Shown here piece after piece: positions 26,104 to 37,583 of a DNA stretch of 64,000 nucleotides. The position numbers and the translations under genes were made by a program. Source of the stretch: Aspidapion aeneum (lineage: Eukaryota; Arthropoda; Insecta; Coleoptera; Brentidae); contig OY755039.1 of assembly GCA_963576565.1 (NCBI GenBank), positions 142,483,369-142,547,368 of the forward strand, in the 5' to 3' direction. A model generated the notes under the pieces. The model had not been told where the DNA came from. It saw nothing but the letters and a program-made list of their open reading frames with translations, and searched no databases. The stretch's first letter is position 1; every line of letters begins with the position of its first letter.

Positions 26104-27751
26104 ACGAGTCGTTATATACCGAGATGAATTCCATCAAAGGAGCATGCGCCAAAATTAACGTCAAAATGTCTAATTTAAATTATTGGCGCGAACACCGGGA
26201 TTGGCGCGAAATCGAAGAGCTTAACGTATAATAAAAAATTCAAGGTATAAAATAATGGTCAATTCTAATTTTTGGGTATGATTTTATGTAGGTACCGGGT
26301 GGTTTTTTATAACCGGAGCACTCAGCAACTTTATCATTGAAAATAAAGGGCTATAATAAATTGTAGATTTTTTTTGGTTAATTATGATGATGATGAACTT
26401 TAAAAGCCAACATAATTTTTTTCTATCCGTCACCATGTACAGGGTGTCCCAAATTCGATGTTTTTGGGGAGTTTCGGGTATTTCTAGAGGAACTAAAAAA
26501 ACCTCATCAACCTTTGCGACACTCAAATTTCAAAAGAAGCTTAAAGGTGAAAATCGCATTTTGATATAGCAAGCCGTTTTTAAACTACGGGGTGTTTTTA
26601 AAAAGTCTGCATTTTGGGAAGGGGTCTATAACTTGTTTATTTATTAATATTTTTATTTCTGTGAAAACATTCTTTAGACACTTTTTTAAGAGGAATTCAA
26701 CTGTTAAATTAAATTTCATTTGTCACGTTTAGTTTTTGAGATATCACATAAAATTAATTTTTCTTTATGGGATTAGTGGGATTTCTTTATATTTTTGTTT
26801 TTTTTTTATTTTTACCACATATTTTAGTTTGCTTAATATTAAAAAATAATAAAGAGGTGATTAAAAAATAAAAATAAAGAAAACAATAAAAAAAATTAAA
26901 AATTAAAATATTGAGTGTGATACATCATTTTAAAGGAAATTTTAGAGAGAGTTTTAGAGTTATTCTGTAAGAAAAATAACAACTTTATGCAGTATTTTAA
27001 AAATCAAAAGAGATAAATAAAAACCGTTGACATCTGTCAATTCTTCAAGAAAAGATCTATAAGAAAGCTATTTACACAAAAGCAAAATGCAGACAAAAAC
27101 ACTCCGTAGCTTAAAAACGGCTTGCTATATCTAAATGTAGTTTTCACCTTTAGGCTTCTCTTAAAATTTGAGCGTCGCAAAGGGGGCTCAGTGTTTTTCT
27201 TTCTCCCCTAGAAATACCCGACACCACAAAAAAACAACGAATTTGGGACACCCTGTACAGGGTCTGACAATAAAGTCGATTTTTTGAGAGGGAACACCCT
27301 GTATATTTTTGCGTTTTAAGATTCGTCTTTTCTTTTTGATTTCAAACATATACAATATCTATGTGCTGCGATTAATATTTTTTGAGGTATATGCAGTATT
27401 TCTTCTATATGCATTTCACGTTTATTTTGTTTTGCCATGGGAGTATTGACAAATTTAAATGCGCTAAATCTTAAAAAAAAAATGTTTATCGTAGCATAGA
27501 CATACAGTAGAACCCCGATGACAGTGTTTATTCAAATTAAATTGGGCACTAAATAATTTGTCACACAACTTGCACGTCACCGGCATTTTCACAGAACAAA
27601 AACGACGAATTTTCATAAAAAAGAACTGGGAATTATTAAAGTTTTGCTGTATAAAACCATACTGAAATATCTCTCAGTTGATTGGTTGGCAGAAGTGACA
27701 GATCAACGCTTGCGCACGTCTTGGAATTCATCTCGGTATTTAACGACTCGT
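26104..27751. mobile_element. 1.6-kb hAT-type MITE, copy 2, inserted in a hAT transposase remnant
   Basis: Same 30-bp TIRs as copy 1 (one base differs in the left TIR: TTATATACC for TTAAATACC). The flanks GTGTTTGT at 26096-26103 and 27752-27759 are identical. The nested CAGGGTGTCCC foldback lies at 26440-27255. Removing the element and one flank reconnects the hAT reading frame. Confidence 0.92.
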
Positions 27752-27837
27752 GTGTTTGTAAGAAGCTTCGTTTAAGATTAAATAATGAGTCCTTAAATGC
27801 ACTCGTGGCACTTAAATCTCACTTTGGACAAAAGTAA
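27752..27837 (+). pseudogene. hAT transposase C-terminal remnant, right part
   Basis: After the duplicated GTGTTTGT the frame reads VCKKLRLRLNNESLNALVAL then KSHFGQK and a TAA stop. This completes the hATC domain begun at 26103, where the preceding residues are SVAGG. In relatives this segment is C(T/K)KxRxRLxxExLNxLxFLKSxF. The stop lies at the usual distance from the ERAFS motif, so the natural C-terminus is present. Confidence 0.8.
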
Positions 27838-29126
27838 TGTTTCCCTATACTTACCTTTTTATTTGCTACGTTTGTCAATTTGTTTTTATGTTAACCATTT
27901 ACCAATATCAATAAACCTGTGTTCTGTTTTGTGTTAAATTAATTTTATTACTTTTATTTTAGTTTCGGGACCAGTCCCGGGACCTGACATTTGGTCCCGA
28001 AAACATATTTGGTCCCGGGACTTGGATACCCTAATTCGTTTGATCCCGCACGAGGAGTACTCTCAACTTTCAGAATTGGATTTATTCAAAATTTATTTTC
28101 TTTTGTAAACTGTGTAGTTCACTCTTTCCTATCATACTGTATGAATTTCGTCAAATTCTTAAAATCCTACGCACAGAGTTTTCGAAGCAATTACAAGGTA
28201 TTCCACCCAGCAGAAGGTAGCAACCCACACCTGTGCATCCCTTGTCAAAGAAAAGGTGCACGGTGTTTTCTTTTTAAAATTTAAAAGGCCAGAGATTTTT
28301 AAATATCCTATACCTGATGGGGTTTTAACATTTTGGCGGGAAATTGTAAAAAATATTGGAAAATTAAGAGATATTATATATATACTTTAAGAAAAATATA
28401 TATTTTATAGTATATGTACATATTTTTTTTGCAAACGACTAGATTCTATTTATTCTACTGCCCTAAAACCTAAACTAACATATTTACAAAATAACTAAAG
28501 AAATTTTGGAAGCAAGCCTCTTTTTCAATAAATAAATATTACATATTTATCGAAAAATAAATATTATAAAGTATTTATATTTACACTAATATATACAGTG
28601 GCGGTGAAACATTTAGCAAGCACCTAAAACAGATTTTTTTTATAAAATTTGTTAGTATTTTTTAAAGTAAAAAAAAATATATTTTTCTGTGTAGTTTTAG
28701 ACAAACATGTCTAACACCAGTCGAAAGAGGGGTAACATTATCTACTCGAAAATTCCATAACAATTGACCAAAGGAATAATTTTGACTCTTTGTTTGAAAC
28801 TCGTAGATATTTCTATATTTCTGAATAATTTTAAATTTGGTAAAATTGCTAAAAAAACACAATTTTTCAAATTTTGAATTTAGAATATTTGTACGAAATT
28901 TGTCCAATTATTATGGAATTTTTAGAAGGTATAAAAATTTTACTCCCCTTTTGAATGGTGTGGGCCTTTTTTGCCCAAAACTACACAATTTTTTTTTAAC
29001 ATGACAAAAAGGCACAATAAAATATTATTAAAAAAATCGACGTAGCACGCGAGCTAAGAAAAAAAATATAAGGTGCGTCAAAAAAATTATTATATAATAT
29101 TTTTTTGGAAGTAGTATGTTTACTAT
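27838..29126. other. Spacer, no gene recognised
   Basis: At 27963-28022 the motif GGTCCCGGGAC and close variants occur four times, a small GC-rich palindromic cluster. The rest is AT-rich. CAGTGGCGGTGAAACATTTA near 28597 resembles a hAT-like end, but no partner end was found. Confidence 0.4.
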
Positions 29127-29330
29127 TTACCCTTTGTTGATTTTTGTGATAATGGTCTCTATCAAAAGCAAAGGCTTGAGACTTAGTAGTTTAGGCAAAC
29201 TACAAATTAAGGACAAATAATTTTGATAAATCCACAGTAGAACAAAAACCACCAAGTAAAAAGTCGTGTGGTCTCAAGCCTGAGTTTTCAATAGAGACTA
29301 AAATCACAAAAATCGAACAAATGGTAAAAA
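29127..29330. repeat. Inverted repeat with arms of about 55 bp
   Basis: The left arm contains TTTTTGTGATAATGGTCTCT and AAAGGCTTGAGAC; the right arm contains GTCTCAAGCC and AATAGAGACTAAAATCACAA. The spacer is about 85 bp. It could be a MITE, but no target duplication was identified. Confidence 0.7.
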
Positions 29331-29812
29331 AACTACAGCCGAAAACAAAAATTACGGTTTTGTTTTGCACACCCTATAAATTGAAATTTTTAAATACATT
29401 ATTAGGATCAGATTCTTAAACCTACAGTTTTAGGTGGTTGCGCAATTTTTAGCCGCTAATAGATGTTATTTTATAAAGTAACTTTTTTTATAAACATTAT
29501 TGTATACAGACTCAGTTATTTATAAAACATTTTTTTTAATTAATAATATTGCTAATATGCGCATTTTCCCGGCTCGTACTGCTCTGATTTCCTATGTTGC
29601 TATTTGCAGAATTTTTGCTATTTTTTTCTACCAAAGGTTGTTGAACTGTCGATTTCCTCGCTTGGTAGAAATCTGCAAAAAATAAAAAACAAATCTTATT
29701 AAATTATCCGAGGTTCTGAAAAAAAATAAATAGATTTTTTAAAAGTTTATTTATGATTTTAGAATAAACCACTGCAGTAAACAACATAAAAACTTTTGAA
29801 AATAAAATAAAA

Positions 29813-30400
29813 AATATTGCAGCCAACAGGAAAAAAATAGAATTAGACTCGATCCGAGTTATTACGGTGAAATGAGGTGAACTTTTAGGGGTGGTAACGA
29901 TTTTTAGCAAAACTAGACCTATCGAAAAAAAATAAATACAAGAGTCACAGGTAAGAAAAAGGTCTAAAACTTTTGTAAAATTAATTTATTTACAAAACTT
30001 AATTTGCCGAAAAAAATCGAAAAACCCTCTTTTTTGTTTTTGATTTTTATCTTCAAAATACTTTATGAATTTTGGTAAAAACACACCATTTTATACATAA
30101 ACGCTTTCACCGAATTTCGTGAAAAATAAAAATCGAAAACAAAAATAAAAATTTTACACCATTTTACCGTAATTACTCGGATCAAGTCTATTTTATTTTT
30201 CCTGCTGGCTGCAATATATTTTCTTTAATTTCCAAAAGTTTTGAGGTTGTTACATATTTTTTCAATATTTTGCATTTTATTTTTTAATCTGCAATGATTC
30301 ATTTCATTCATCAAAATTCTACCGATTTTAAAGTTCACCCTTATAACTCTGATCGAGTCTAAATAATTTTTTTGGTTGGCTGCATTATATTTTATTTCAT
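29813..30400. repeat. Foldback repeat with a third direct copy
   Basis: TATTGCAGCCAACAGGAAAA with ACTCGATCCGAGTTATTACG (29813-29873) is matched in inverted orientation by ATTACTCGGATCAAGTCTAT and CTGCTGGCTGCAATATA (about 30168-30218). A more diverged direct copy of the second arm follows at about 30318-30395. Confidence 0.65.
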
Positions 30401-31545
30401 TTTCATTAATCTATAACCCTTATAAAACCCTTTTAGTTCTAAAATCTTGTTTAATTTGGTTATCTTTATGTGAAAATCTAAAACAAAATAACTGACATTC
30501 CAAACAAACAAGAAAATTAACTTGAACTGTAAAAAGTATAAAACATGTGAAAGGGCACAAAAAGGGCAACGTAATAACTTGAGAAAAGATCAAAAGGAAA
30601 AACATAATAGCACCTCTAACAATGTCGAAATAAAAATTCTCAAGAAAGAAATAATAATCCCTTTTATGATTGTCTTGATTTCTTCACACGCAAAGTAATT
30701 TATCCGTTGAAAAAAATTAAATTGAAGCAATCAGAGTGGCAAGATCTTATATCTTTCTTGACCACATTCGGTTGTCATGGTCTATGAAACTTCGTGTGAG
30801 CTCAATCTGCTCTAATTTTTAACTGACCTTAAACATAAACTTAAAGCACATACAGGATGTCCCAAGTAGAGACGAATGATCTTTGACCGAAACGCTAAAA
30901 GTGCTTGATAAAGAACCCAAAAAAAGAGGACTGAAAATAAATGAGTCAAAAGACTAAATGCAAATAACTTCACAAAACACTACGAGAGATATGCTCATAA
31001 TTTCCAGGTACTTGATTATACGGGGGGGACACACTTTTGCGATTTTGCGACAACCCTCTCTCTCTATCAACCCTTAGCGGGGGCGCGTCTCACCCCTCGA
31101 TTTTGAATAGGGAAAGTGGGCCGAGTGATACCTCGTTGGAAAGGCCTTTCAAATATTTATTCAGAACTGATTTTATTTTTCTTATCGAACGACTAGTTTT
31201 CGAGTTATTTGATTTAGAATTTATTAAATGAGCAATCTTAACGAACAGCTTTTATACAACAGAATTATTATCGTTATAAGGACTACGTAATTCACAAAAT
31301 CATCCCCTCTCCTTTAAATTTGACCAAGGTTATGGTGAAAATCCCAATTTTTTAAAATTAAATTTATCCTTTATTTTTCTTCCATTTTACTGGAATCATT
31401 CCAATGTTAATTTTTTTTAGAATACATACCACAAAAAAGTTGATGATAACTTTTTCGTTGTATTATTTACACAAAAGTTTTATGCTCATAAAAACTTTTA
31501 AAGTCAAAGATTCCGACGAAATCACTCAAAAGCGAATGAGGAACA
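30401..31545. other. Spacer, no gene recognised
   Basis: ACAGGATGTCCCAAGTAGAG (about 30853) and, at about 31097-31150, TTTTGAATAGGGAAAGTGGG also occur in the MITE at 37116-37568, so part of this stretch is a degenerate relative of that element. Confidence 0.45.
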
Positions 31546-31803
31546 ACACAGGGACAATTTCTGTAACAGCGTTACCGAACGGGACAAATCGTGTTACTGG
31601 TGCCATCAAAAGATTGGCGTATGCGGATAAATTACGCATTCCTAGACCAGGTAATAGATTTCTAAACAAGAACGTTGAAATATTGAACAAAACTGAAAAA
31701 AAAATCATATATTTGGCTCGGAACGGAAAATGCTAAAACTGTAAAGAAATTGTCCCATCCGTAACGCTATTTCTCGATGTTACAGAAATTACCCCTGTGT
31801 TAC
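31546..31803. repeat. Inverted-repeat element (ends near ACACAGGGACAATTTCTGTA)
   Basis: The left arm, GGGACAATTTCTGTAACAGC followed by GTTACCGAACGGGACAAAT, is matched at the right by AATTGTCCCATCCGTAACGC and GTTACAGAAATTACCCCTGT, with a 10-base insertion between halves. The 110-residue frame spanning the left arm is therefore probably not a gene. Confidence 0.55.
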
Positions 31804-31910
31804 AGGTCGGGACATTGAGTTTTGTGGTATTTATAATCTGCCTTGATATTTTTGACCACTATATTTTTATTTTACTTACTATAGTTAGCTTATTTCAGGC
31901 ATATTTTAAA

Positions 31911-32652
31911 TATATAATATATATAATAATATAAATCACATACAAATAACAATTAACATTCCAGTACCATATTCGAATCAGGCAAAATATCTAGGTATGA
32001 CACTTGATGCCAAATTGCGCTGGAAAGCACATGTTAAGAAAAAAAAAGAAGAACTTGAGATAAGGTATAGAAAAATGAACTGGCTAATTGGAAGGAAGTC
32101 CAATTTAACAATTCATAATAAGTTACTGCTTTATAGACAAATACTGAAACCAGTATGGACATATGGTATTCAACTATGGGGTTGTGCTAAAGAGAGTAAC
32201 ATTCTAGTTGTACAGAGATTTCAAAATAAAGTATTAAGAAACATTGTGAATGCACCTTGGTACGTTCGAAATAGTGACCTTCATCGAGATCTAAAAATCG
32301 AAACTGTAGCAGAGACTATAAAAAAGTACGCAAAAAGCCATGAAGATAGACTCCATCGGCATGTGAATGTGGAAGCAATTCAGCTTCTAGACAATACTAT
32401 GCTAGTTCGAAGACTAAAAAGAGTGAAGCCGTTTGAGCTAGTAAACTGAGTGAATTACACATAAAACAAAATAATGCTATAAACACAACACAATTGTGAG
32501 TTACAGACTAAACAAAGCGGAGAGAACTGTTGAGTGAACCCTAAGTTTAAATCTGACTTTTCTAGTAAATTAAGTTAAAACAAAATTGCTAATTAGTCTT
32601 ACTGACTAGATTGTAATAAAAAAAACACAGTGTGTTTGACAAATAAAAAAAA
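31911..32652 (+). pseudogene. 5'-truncated jockey-like LINE, reverse transcriptase C-terminus
   Basis: An intact 150-codon frame (from 31997, extendable upstream in frame to about 31940) reads PYSNQAKYLGMTLDAKLRW, then KMNWLIGRKS, LLLYRQILKPVWTYGIQLWG, FQNKVLRNIVNAPWYVRN and DLKIETVAETIKKY. These are the thumb-to-C-terminal motifs of jockey-clade LINE polymerases. The catalytic palm is missing. The 3' end has a short untranslated region and an A-rich tail near 32640-32652. ATATTTTAAA at 31901-31910 and 32653-32662 may be the target duplication, although it is low-complexity. The frame is open, so the copy is fairly young, but it is not functional. Confidence 0.85.
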
Positions 32653-32662
32653 ATATTTTAAA

Positions 32663-33110
32663 ACATTGGATAGATTTTGGGTAAGTAATATGGCAAAAAT
32701 ACCGCGTTACGGAAGGGACAAAAGATGACCATTCCAACAAAAAATCCTTATGCAAGACGCAACTCACATATATCTTACTAGCTTTTAGTGATACATAATA
32801 GTTTAAAGTCTGATACGTTCAGTTTACAACAATTTTTGCTGATACAAAAATGTTTATTTTTTTCAGGAAAAATTTTGGTTTTGTTAAAAAAAAACCGTGC
32901 CTTATTTCCGCAATACGGTATAATACCAATCATTAGAGGAGAAAGAGAGCAAAATGTAGCAGCTGCTTGTTTAGAGCCAAAGCTATCTCATCTGCCTCTC
33001 TATCATTTTTGGCATATATACCTACCTATAAATACAACATCTGTAATAAGGTATAGCAACATTAAATAGCATATGGTCTAGAAATCGGCTTAAACACTCT
33101 TGTTTCAGCA
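32663..33110. other. Spacer, no gene recognised
   Basis: CCGCGTTACGGAAGGGACAA near 32701 echoes the inverted-repeat element at 31546-31803. The 93-residue frame at 32788-33069 has no recognisable domain. Confidence 0.4.
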
Positions 33111-33119
33111 AGTTTAAAT

Positions 33120-33482
33120 CAGCGGCGTAGCGTGGGGGAGGGGCGCGGGGGGTTCGTCGCCCCCCCCGCCCCGAGAGTAGTGGCGCCCCATAGGTGGCCG
33201 AAGCGCCCTCAGCTTTATTAAGTCAGACATGAAGACCTTTTTTTGTTTCTTTTTTGGTCGCAAGATTCGTGAGAGGAGGCGCCCTTGTGACTTATCGGCG
33301 CCGCCCCCTCACACACATGATGACCTCTTTTTTTTTTTTTTTTTGGTCGCAAGGTTTGTGAGAGGCGCCTTTTTGACCTTTTTGTTTTTTTTTGCCACAA
33401 GATTTTTCATCAGTTTTCAGAGGCGCCTTTTTTAGCTGTCCCCCCCCCCCCCCCCCGCCCATTCGGGCACGCTACGCCGCTG
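33120..33482. mobile_element. hAT-like MITE with CAGCGGCGTAGCGTG ends
   Basis: Perfect 15-bp TIRs (CAGCGGCGTAGCGTG) and identical 8-bp flanks GTTTAAAT (33112-33119 and 33483-33490). The inside contains three tandem variants of GACATGATGACC, a T-run, GGTCGCAAG and GTGAGAGGCGC, plus long G and C runs. It shares internal sequence with the MITE at 23329-23588. Confidence 0.92.
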
Positions 33483-33707
33483 GTTTAAATTATCGAAAAA
33501 TATCATAATTTTTTAAACGAGCGTGCGGGAAAGCGCATTTTTCACACCATTTTTAGTAGAGGTGTAGATTTTCGTTACTTTTGAATACTCGTTACTAATC
33601 GTTACTCGACTCCTAAGTAATTTTATAGATTCGTTACAATCGTTATTTTGATTATTGTAACTGTATTTAATTCAATCATAGGTACAATTAGTGCAAAATT
33701 CTCGGTC

Positions 33708-34250
33708 CAAGGTCTTTAGAGGATAGGTTGCCTGGTAACTCTATGGTCGAAGCGGCGTGAGAGGTGACAGCGCGTCATTTGGACTGCCACGATTTGATTA
33801 TACCGCTTTGTTTACATGTGTTTTTACGTATTTTTAATCTATGATGGTTTATTTTTTACATTTATGGTGTTTTTTCGGACTATATTTATTTAAAAACTAT
33901 AAATACTTGCTCTAGTTTATTTATATACTTTCTACTTGTAGTTATTTTAACAGACTTAAAAAGCTACAAGCTTTCCAAGACATTGTGCCTTTGGGATATT
34001 TGGTATACGGTAAATTTTGTATTTCAGTTAGTTGATGTATTTTATAAATATTGTTATTTGAAACACTTTAAGAAAAATAACATACATCTACATTTAAATC
34101 AATAAAGAAACAAAAGAAACTTGAAGCTTTCCTACTATATTAAATGCTTTTTATTTAAATGGGCACTCCGGGTGACGTCATTGCCCATTTTAACAACTGG
34201 CAGTGATTGGTCAGAAAGTTACCAGGTAACCTATCCTCTATAGACCTTGG
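33708..34250. mobile_element. Inverted-repeat element with CCAAGGTCT ends
   Basis: CCAAGGTCTTTAGAGGATAG and GGTTGCCTGGTAAC at the left match GTTACCAGGTAACC and CTATCCTCTATAGACCTTGG at the right, about 33 bp per arm. No obvious duplication, no transposase. Superfamily unknown. Confidence 0.7.
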
Positions 34251-34251
34251 G

Positions 34252-34497
34252 TATAGTCTAAATTATACGCATTTGTAATGACGTCACCAGATGAGAAAAA
34301 AACGTATGGCGTAGATATTTTTGCAAATCAATGTTTTTTGATTGACAGTGACGGATACTTCACATAACCAATTACCTACCTATTTAAATCATAGACACTA
34401 CTTTTTTTTAAAAGTTTATTGTCACCGCTGTTTATAATATACTAAACAAAGATAAACAAAAATGACGTCATTACAAGTGGGTATAATTTGAACTATA
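34252..34497. mobile_element. Inverted-repeat element ending in TATAG(T/C)(T/C)
   Basis: It abuts the previous element. The left arm has AAATTATACGCATTTGTAAT then GACGTCA; the right arm has TGACGTCATTACAAGTGGGT then ATAATTTGAACTATA. About 31 bp per arm with a few mismatches. Possible TATA borders; class unknown. Confidence 0.65.
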
Positions 34498-34976
34498 TAT
34501 TTTTGTTGCTGATATTATGGAAATATTCAAATGAAATTTTCAAAATGCGGGATAACATTTAAAAAAATAAAGGTAGGAATAAGGTAGGAACTGTCCTGTG
34601 TACAAATTTGTTTTAAAAATCTAATGCCTTACATACAAAGAAAAAATAAATAAAAATAGAAACAAATACTAAAATAATCGAAGGAATCAAAGTAACGAAA
34701 GATCGGTATTGGTTCGTTATTAAGATATTTACTAAAAACTGGATGCCAGAATATTGATATAGCATGGAGTTTACTTGGAGTGTGCTAGGAAGGTGTCAGA
34801 TCCGTCATGGATTCATTTATTTTTTTTTAAGGGGAGGCGATAATTATGCCGTTAACCCGATATTTATTAAGTAAAAGTCCATATATATTTTTTTCTAGGG
34901 GGGAATAATTATCACGTTACCACCTGTCCGCGCTTGCCCCACTATCCCTTAAAGTTTGGTGCATTAATTAATGGAT
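34498..34976. repeat. Spacer holding a lone fragment of the 408-bp satellite family
   Basis: Around 34758-34829 it reads ATATAGCATGGAGTTTACTT and, further on, GTCAGATCCGTCATGGATTC, a single-copy relative of the 14.4-20.1 kb satellite. Other single copies lie near 39275-39330 and, inverted, near 57745-57795 and 39745-40010. Confidence 0.65.
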
Positions 34977-35547
34977 CGTTCATACTCGTCTTTTGTCTAG
35001 TCTTTTGTCTTGGTTTAGTCATATGTCTTGTCATAAGAAAGTTAAAACCACTGTTTCTTATGGGAGTGTTCATACAATGCTTTTGCTTTTGTTTTTGATT
35101 AGTCTTTGTCTTAAGAGTTGCCAACTTTCAATCCTTAGGACAACGACTAAGACAAGTGACAGACATCAGCTGATATTTGTTGTTTTTTTTACAGGACGTC
35201 CGAAGAGCGCAAGCGCGCGGCCGAAATTTTGAATTTACCGCCATTAATCATGTTTTTAACAGAAAATCTCAACATAACCTCAAAATTTTATTTGTTTTTA
35301 TTTTCTTTTTCGCTTTTGTTCTTTCGTGTCTGTGTTTCGTACAGAAATTAGGTTAAATAAGATTGTTTTGTGTAGAAAATGGCTTTTGAAAAGGGGCCTT
35401 TTTATTGAAATTGATTTTTTTTTCAGTGGGTTATGACTAAGACTAATCAAAAACAAAAGACGAGTATGAACAGCCGATTTTGTTTAAGACAGCTAAGACT
35501 AATCAAAGGACAAAGACTAATCAAAAACAAAAGACTAAGTATGAACA
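34977..35547. mobile_element. Foldback element with nested TTCATAC arms
   Basis: The outer arms start CGTTCATACTCGTCTTTTGT and end AAAAGACTAAGTATGAACA. A second inverted pair lies inside: GTTCATACAATGCTTTTGCT near 35068 and AAAACAAAAGACGAGTATGA near 35450, both with TTTTTGATTAGTCTT-like sequence. Target duplication not resolved. Confidence 0.65.
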
Positions 35548-35826
35548 ATATTTAATTTACACCCTGTATAATTATAATAGATATATATTGCAAGGTGCAT
35601 GCAGGTCTCCAGACTTTCTGGAGCTTAAGAAGAAGACGCACCAGTTTACATGATGACACATAAGCACACACACCATTCTTTGAAAATTTAAACTTGAATG
35701 AATGCCTTTTGATTTCGTTTTGGGGATACCTATTTATTTGTACGTTTACCTGTTGAATCGATCTGAACTCAGAAGCAATATTTTATTAAACAGAGCAAAT
35801 TTTTATTGAACTTCTATGTTGTGTTC
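35548..35826. other. Spacer, no gene recognised
   Basis: AT-rich with no recognisable feature. Confidence 0.4.
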
Positions 35827-36024
35827 CAGTGGCGTATATATGGGGGGGGGCTGGGGGACTGGGGGCTGGGCCCCCCCCCCCGAAGCTATGATTTTTTTAG
35901 TAATTTTCCATATATTCCATGAATACAAACATAAAATAGCATAAGATACGGCCTCATGGGGCCTCGCCCCCCCCCCAAAACTATCTCGGGCCCACCCCGA
36001 AACTTTTTTCTATATACGCCACTG
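35827..36024. mobile_element. hAT-like MITE with CAGTGGCGTATATA ends
   Basis: Ends CAGTGGCGTATATA and TATATACGCCACTG are perfect inverted repeats. Identical 8-bp flanks TTGTGTTC lie at 35819-35826 and 36025-36032. A G-run near the left end and a C-run in the interior are typical of the group. The same family recurs at 39798-39991. Confidence 0.93.
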
Positions 36025-36058
36025 TTGTGTTCTATGTTATGTTGTAACCAATATCAAG

Positions 36059-36211
36059 CAGGGAAAAATTTTGGGAAGGGATTAAAACTTTTCAATAAAA
36101 ATTTCCGTAATGTCTTTTTAATATTTCTGTCGCTGAGAAATCTGTTTTAAAATACTTAACAACTATTTCGGGGGCATTGATCCCCTTTTATTTCCCCTAG
36201 CTACGGCACTG
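36059..36211. mobile_element. Short hAT-like MITE remnant
   Basis: Begins CAGGGAAAAATTTTGGGAAG and ends CCCCTAGCTACGGCACTG. The flanks ATATCAAG at 36051-36058 and 36212-36219 are identical. The ends pair poorly beyond CAG/CTG, so it is probably internally deleted or diverged. It lies 35 bp from the previous MITE. Confidence 0.75.
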
Positions 36212-37115
36212 ATATCAAGCCAATCTTAAAAATTAGGTTATTAAAAATAGTTAAAAAGAATTTGTTTAAAAAATCATTGTCTATACAGGGTTTTTTTTAA
36301 ATAATTTTTAATTACTTTTTAGTATAATAATTATTTTTGTTAATAATAGAAGTGTCACACATAATTAAGCAGTGATAACCAAATATTTCAATATATGCTC
36401 AAAGTTGATAACTTATGAAACCTATCCTATATAAAAATAATTCTTAACTTCAATTTGTGGAACATCATACAAACAAAGTATGTAAACGGTATCCTTTGAA
36501 AATGAATCACCTGTTTTTAAAGACATATTTTTCTACCTGATTCCTTACCAACCCACATACCCAGTCTGCACTTTCCCGCCAAAATTTTCGCGCTTTTTCG
36601 ACCCAATGATATCAGGGCTCTCACCAGATTTTTAAGCCCCGGACAAAACTAACATTTGGCACCCCCCTTCAAAAATTTATCTATACAATATTCTTTGCGA
36701 AAGCAATGCCATAGATCCCGTTGTTTTCAATGATTTTGGCGCCCTTGTCCCGCATCATTGCGACCTGGGCGGTCGCCCTGCCTTTGGAGTCAGCCCTGCT
36801 CTGATACGTTTCAACAAGATTTTTTTCTTGTATATTTTAAGTTTGTTTGAATATCGGCCTGTGTATACAAGTTTTTACCTGTGGCATCTTGTAAACACGG
36901 TTTTCGACAAGTTTTTTTGTACTTTAAACTCAATACACAAACAATAAAAATAATTTGGTTTATGAGATCATTACCTAAAAATTTGGAATTTTTTATTTAT
37001 TTATTCTAACTTATTTTAGTTAATTATAGTAGCAGATATAGACAGGGTGTTTCAATTCAATTCTTTATTTGAAAAATCATGTTTGCCTGAGACAAGTTAT
37101 ATGAATGTATGTATA
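36212..37115. other. Spacer, no gene recognised
   Basis: Two lone CAGGGTGT-type termini (TATACAGGG near 36283 and ACAGGGTGTTTCAATTCAA near 37043) suggest decayed MITEs. No coding region found. Confidence 0.45.
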
Positions 37116-37568
37116 CAGGGTGTCCCAACTAAAAGGTAACAGTCCATTTTGTTTGCAACGGGGGCACTATTCTTGAAATTTTTGCAGCATGCACCATCTT
37201 CGAGGGGTATACTTTACCCCCTATATTTTGAATAGGGAAAGTGGGTCCAGTGATACCTTGCTTTGAAGGCCTCTTTAATGTCTTTCCAACCATGTAAAAA
37301 TCTATCCATTAGTTCTTGAGATAATTGCCTTCAAACTTTCAAATTTAACATGGATTGATAAAATAAAAATTTAATCAGAATTTTATATTTTTTGAATTTA
37401 ATTTTTATTTTATTATTCAATATTAAATTTGAACATTTGAAAGTAAATATCTCAAAAACCAATCTATGGATTTTCGAAATTTTTACACGTTTGTAAAGAT
37501 ATTCAAGAGAGGGAAAAGTGTCCCCCTCTCAAACAAAATCGACGTGTCCGAGCGTTTGGGACACCCTG
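37116..37568. mobile_element. CAGGGTGTCCC foldback MITE (Tc1/mariner-type)
   Basis: TA-bordered ends CAGGGTGTCCCAA and TTGGGACACCCTG. The interior folds back (ATCTATCCATTAGTTCTTGA against TCTCAAAAACCAATCTATGG). TA borders suggest Tc1/mariner mobilisation. The internal sequence differs from the element nested in the 1.6-kb MITEs, apart from the ends. Confidence 0.8.
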
Positions 37569-37583
37569 TATGATCTAAGTGTA

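Noticed and set aside
31404..31736. 110-codon frame as a gene
   Set aside because: Half of it lies in one arm of an inverted-repeat element; no domain recognised.
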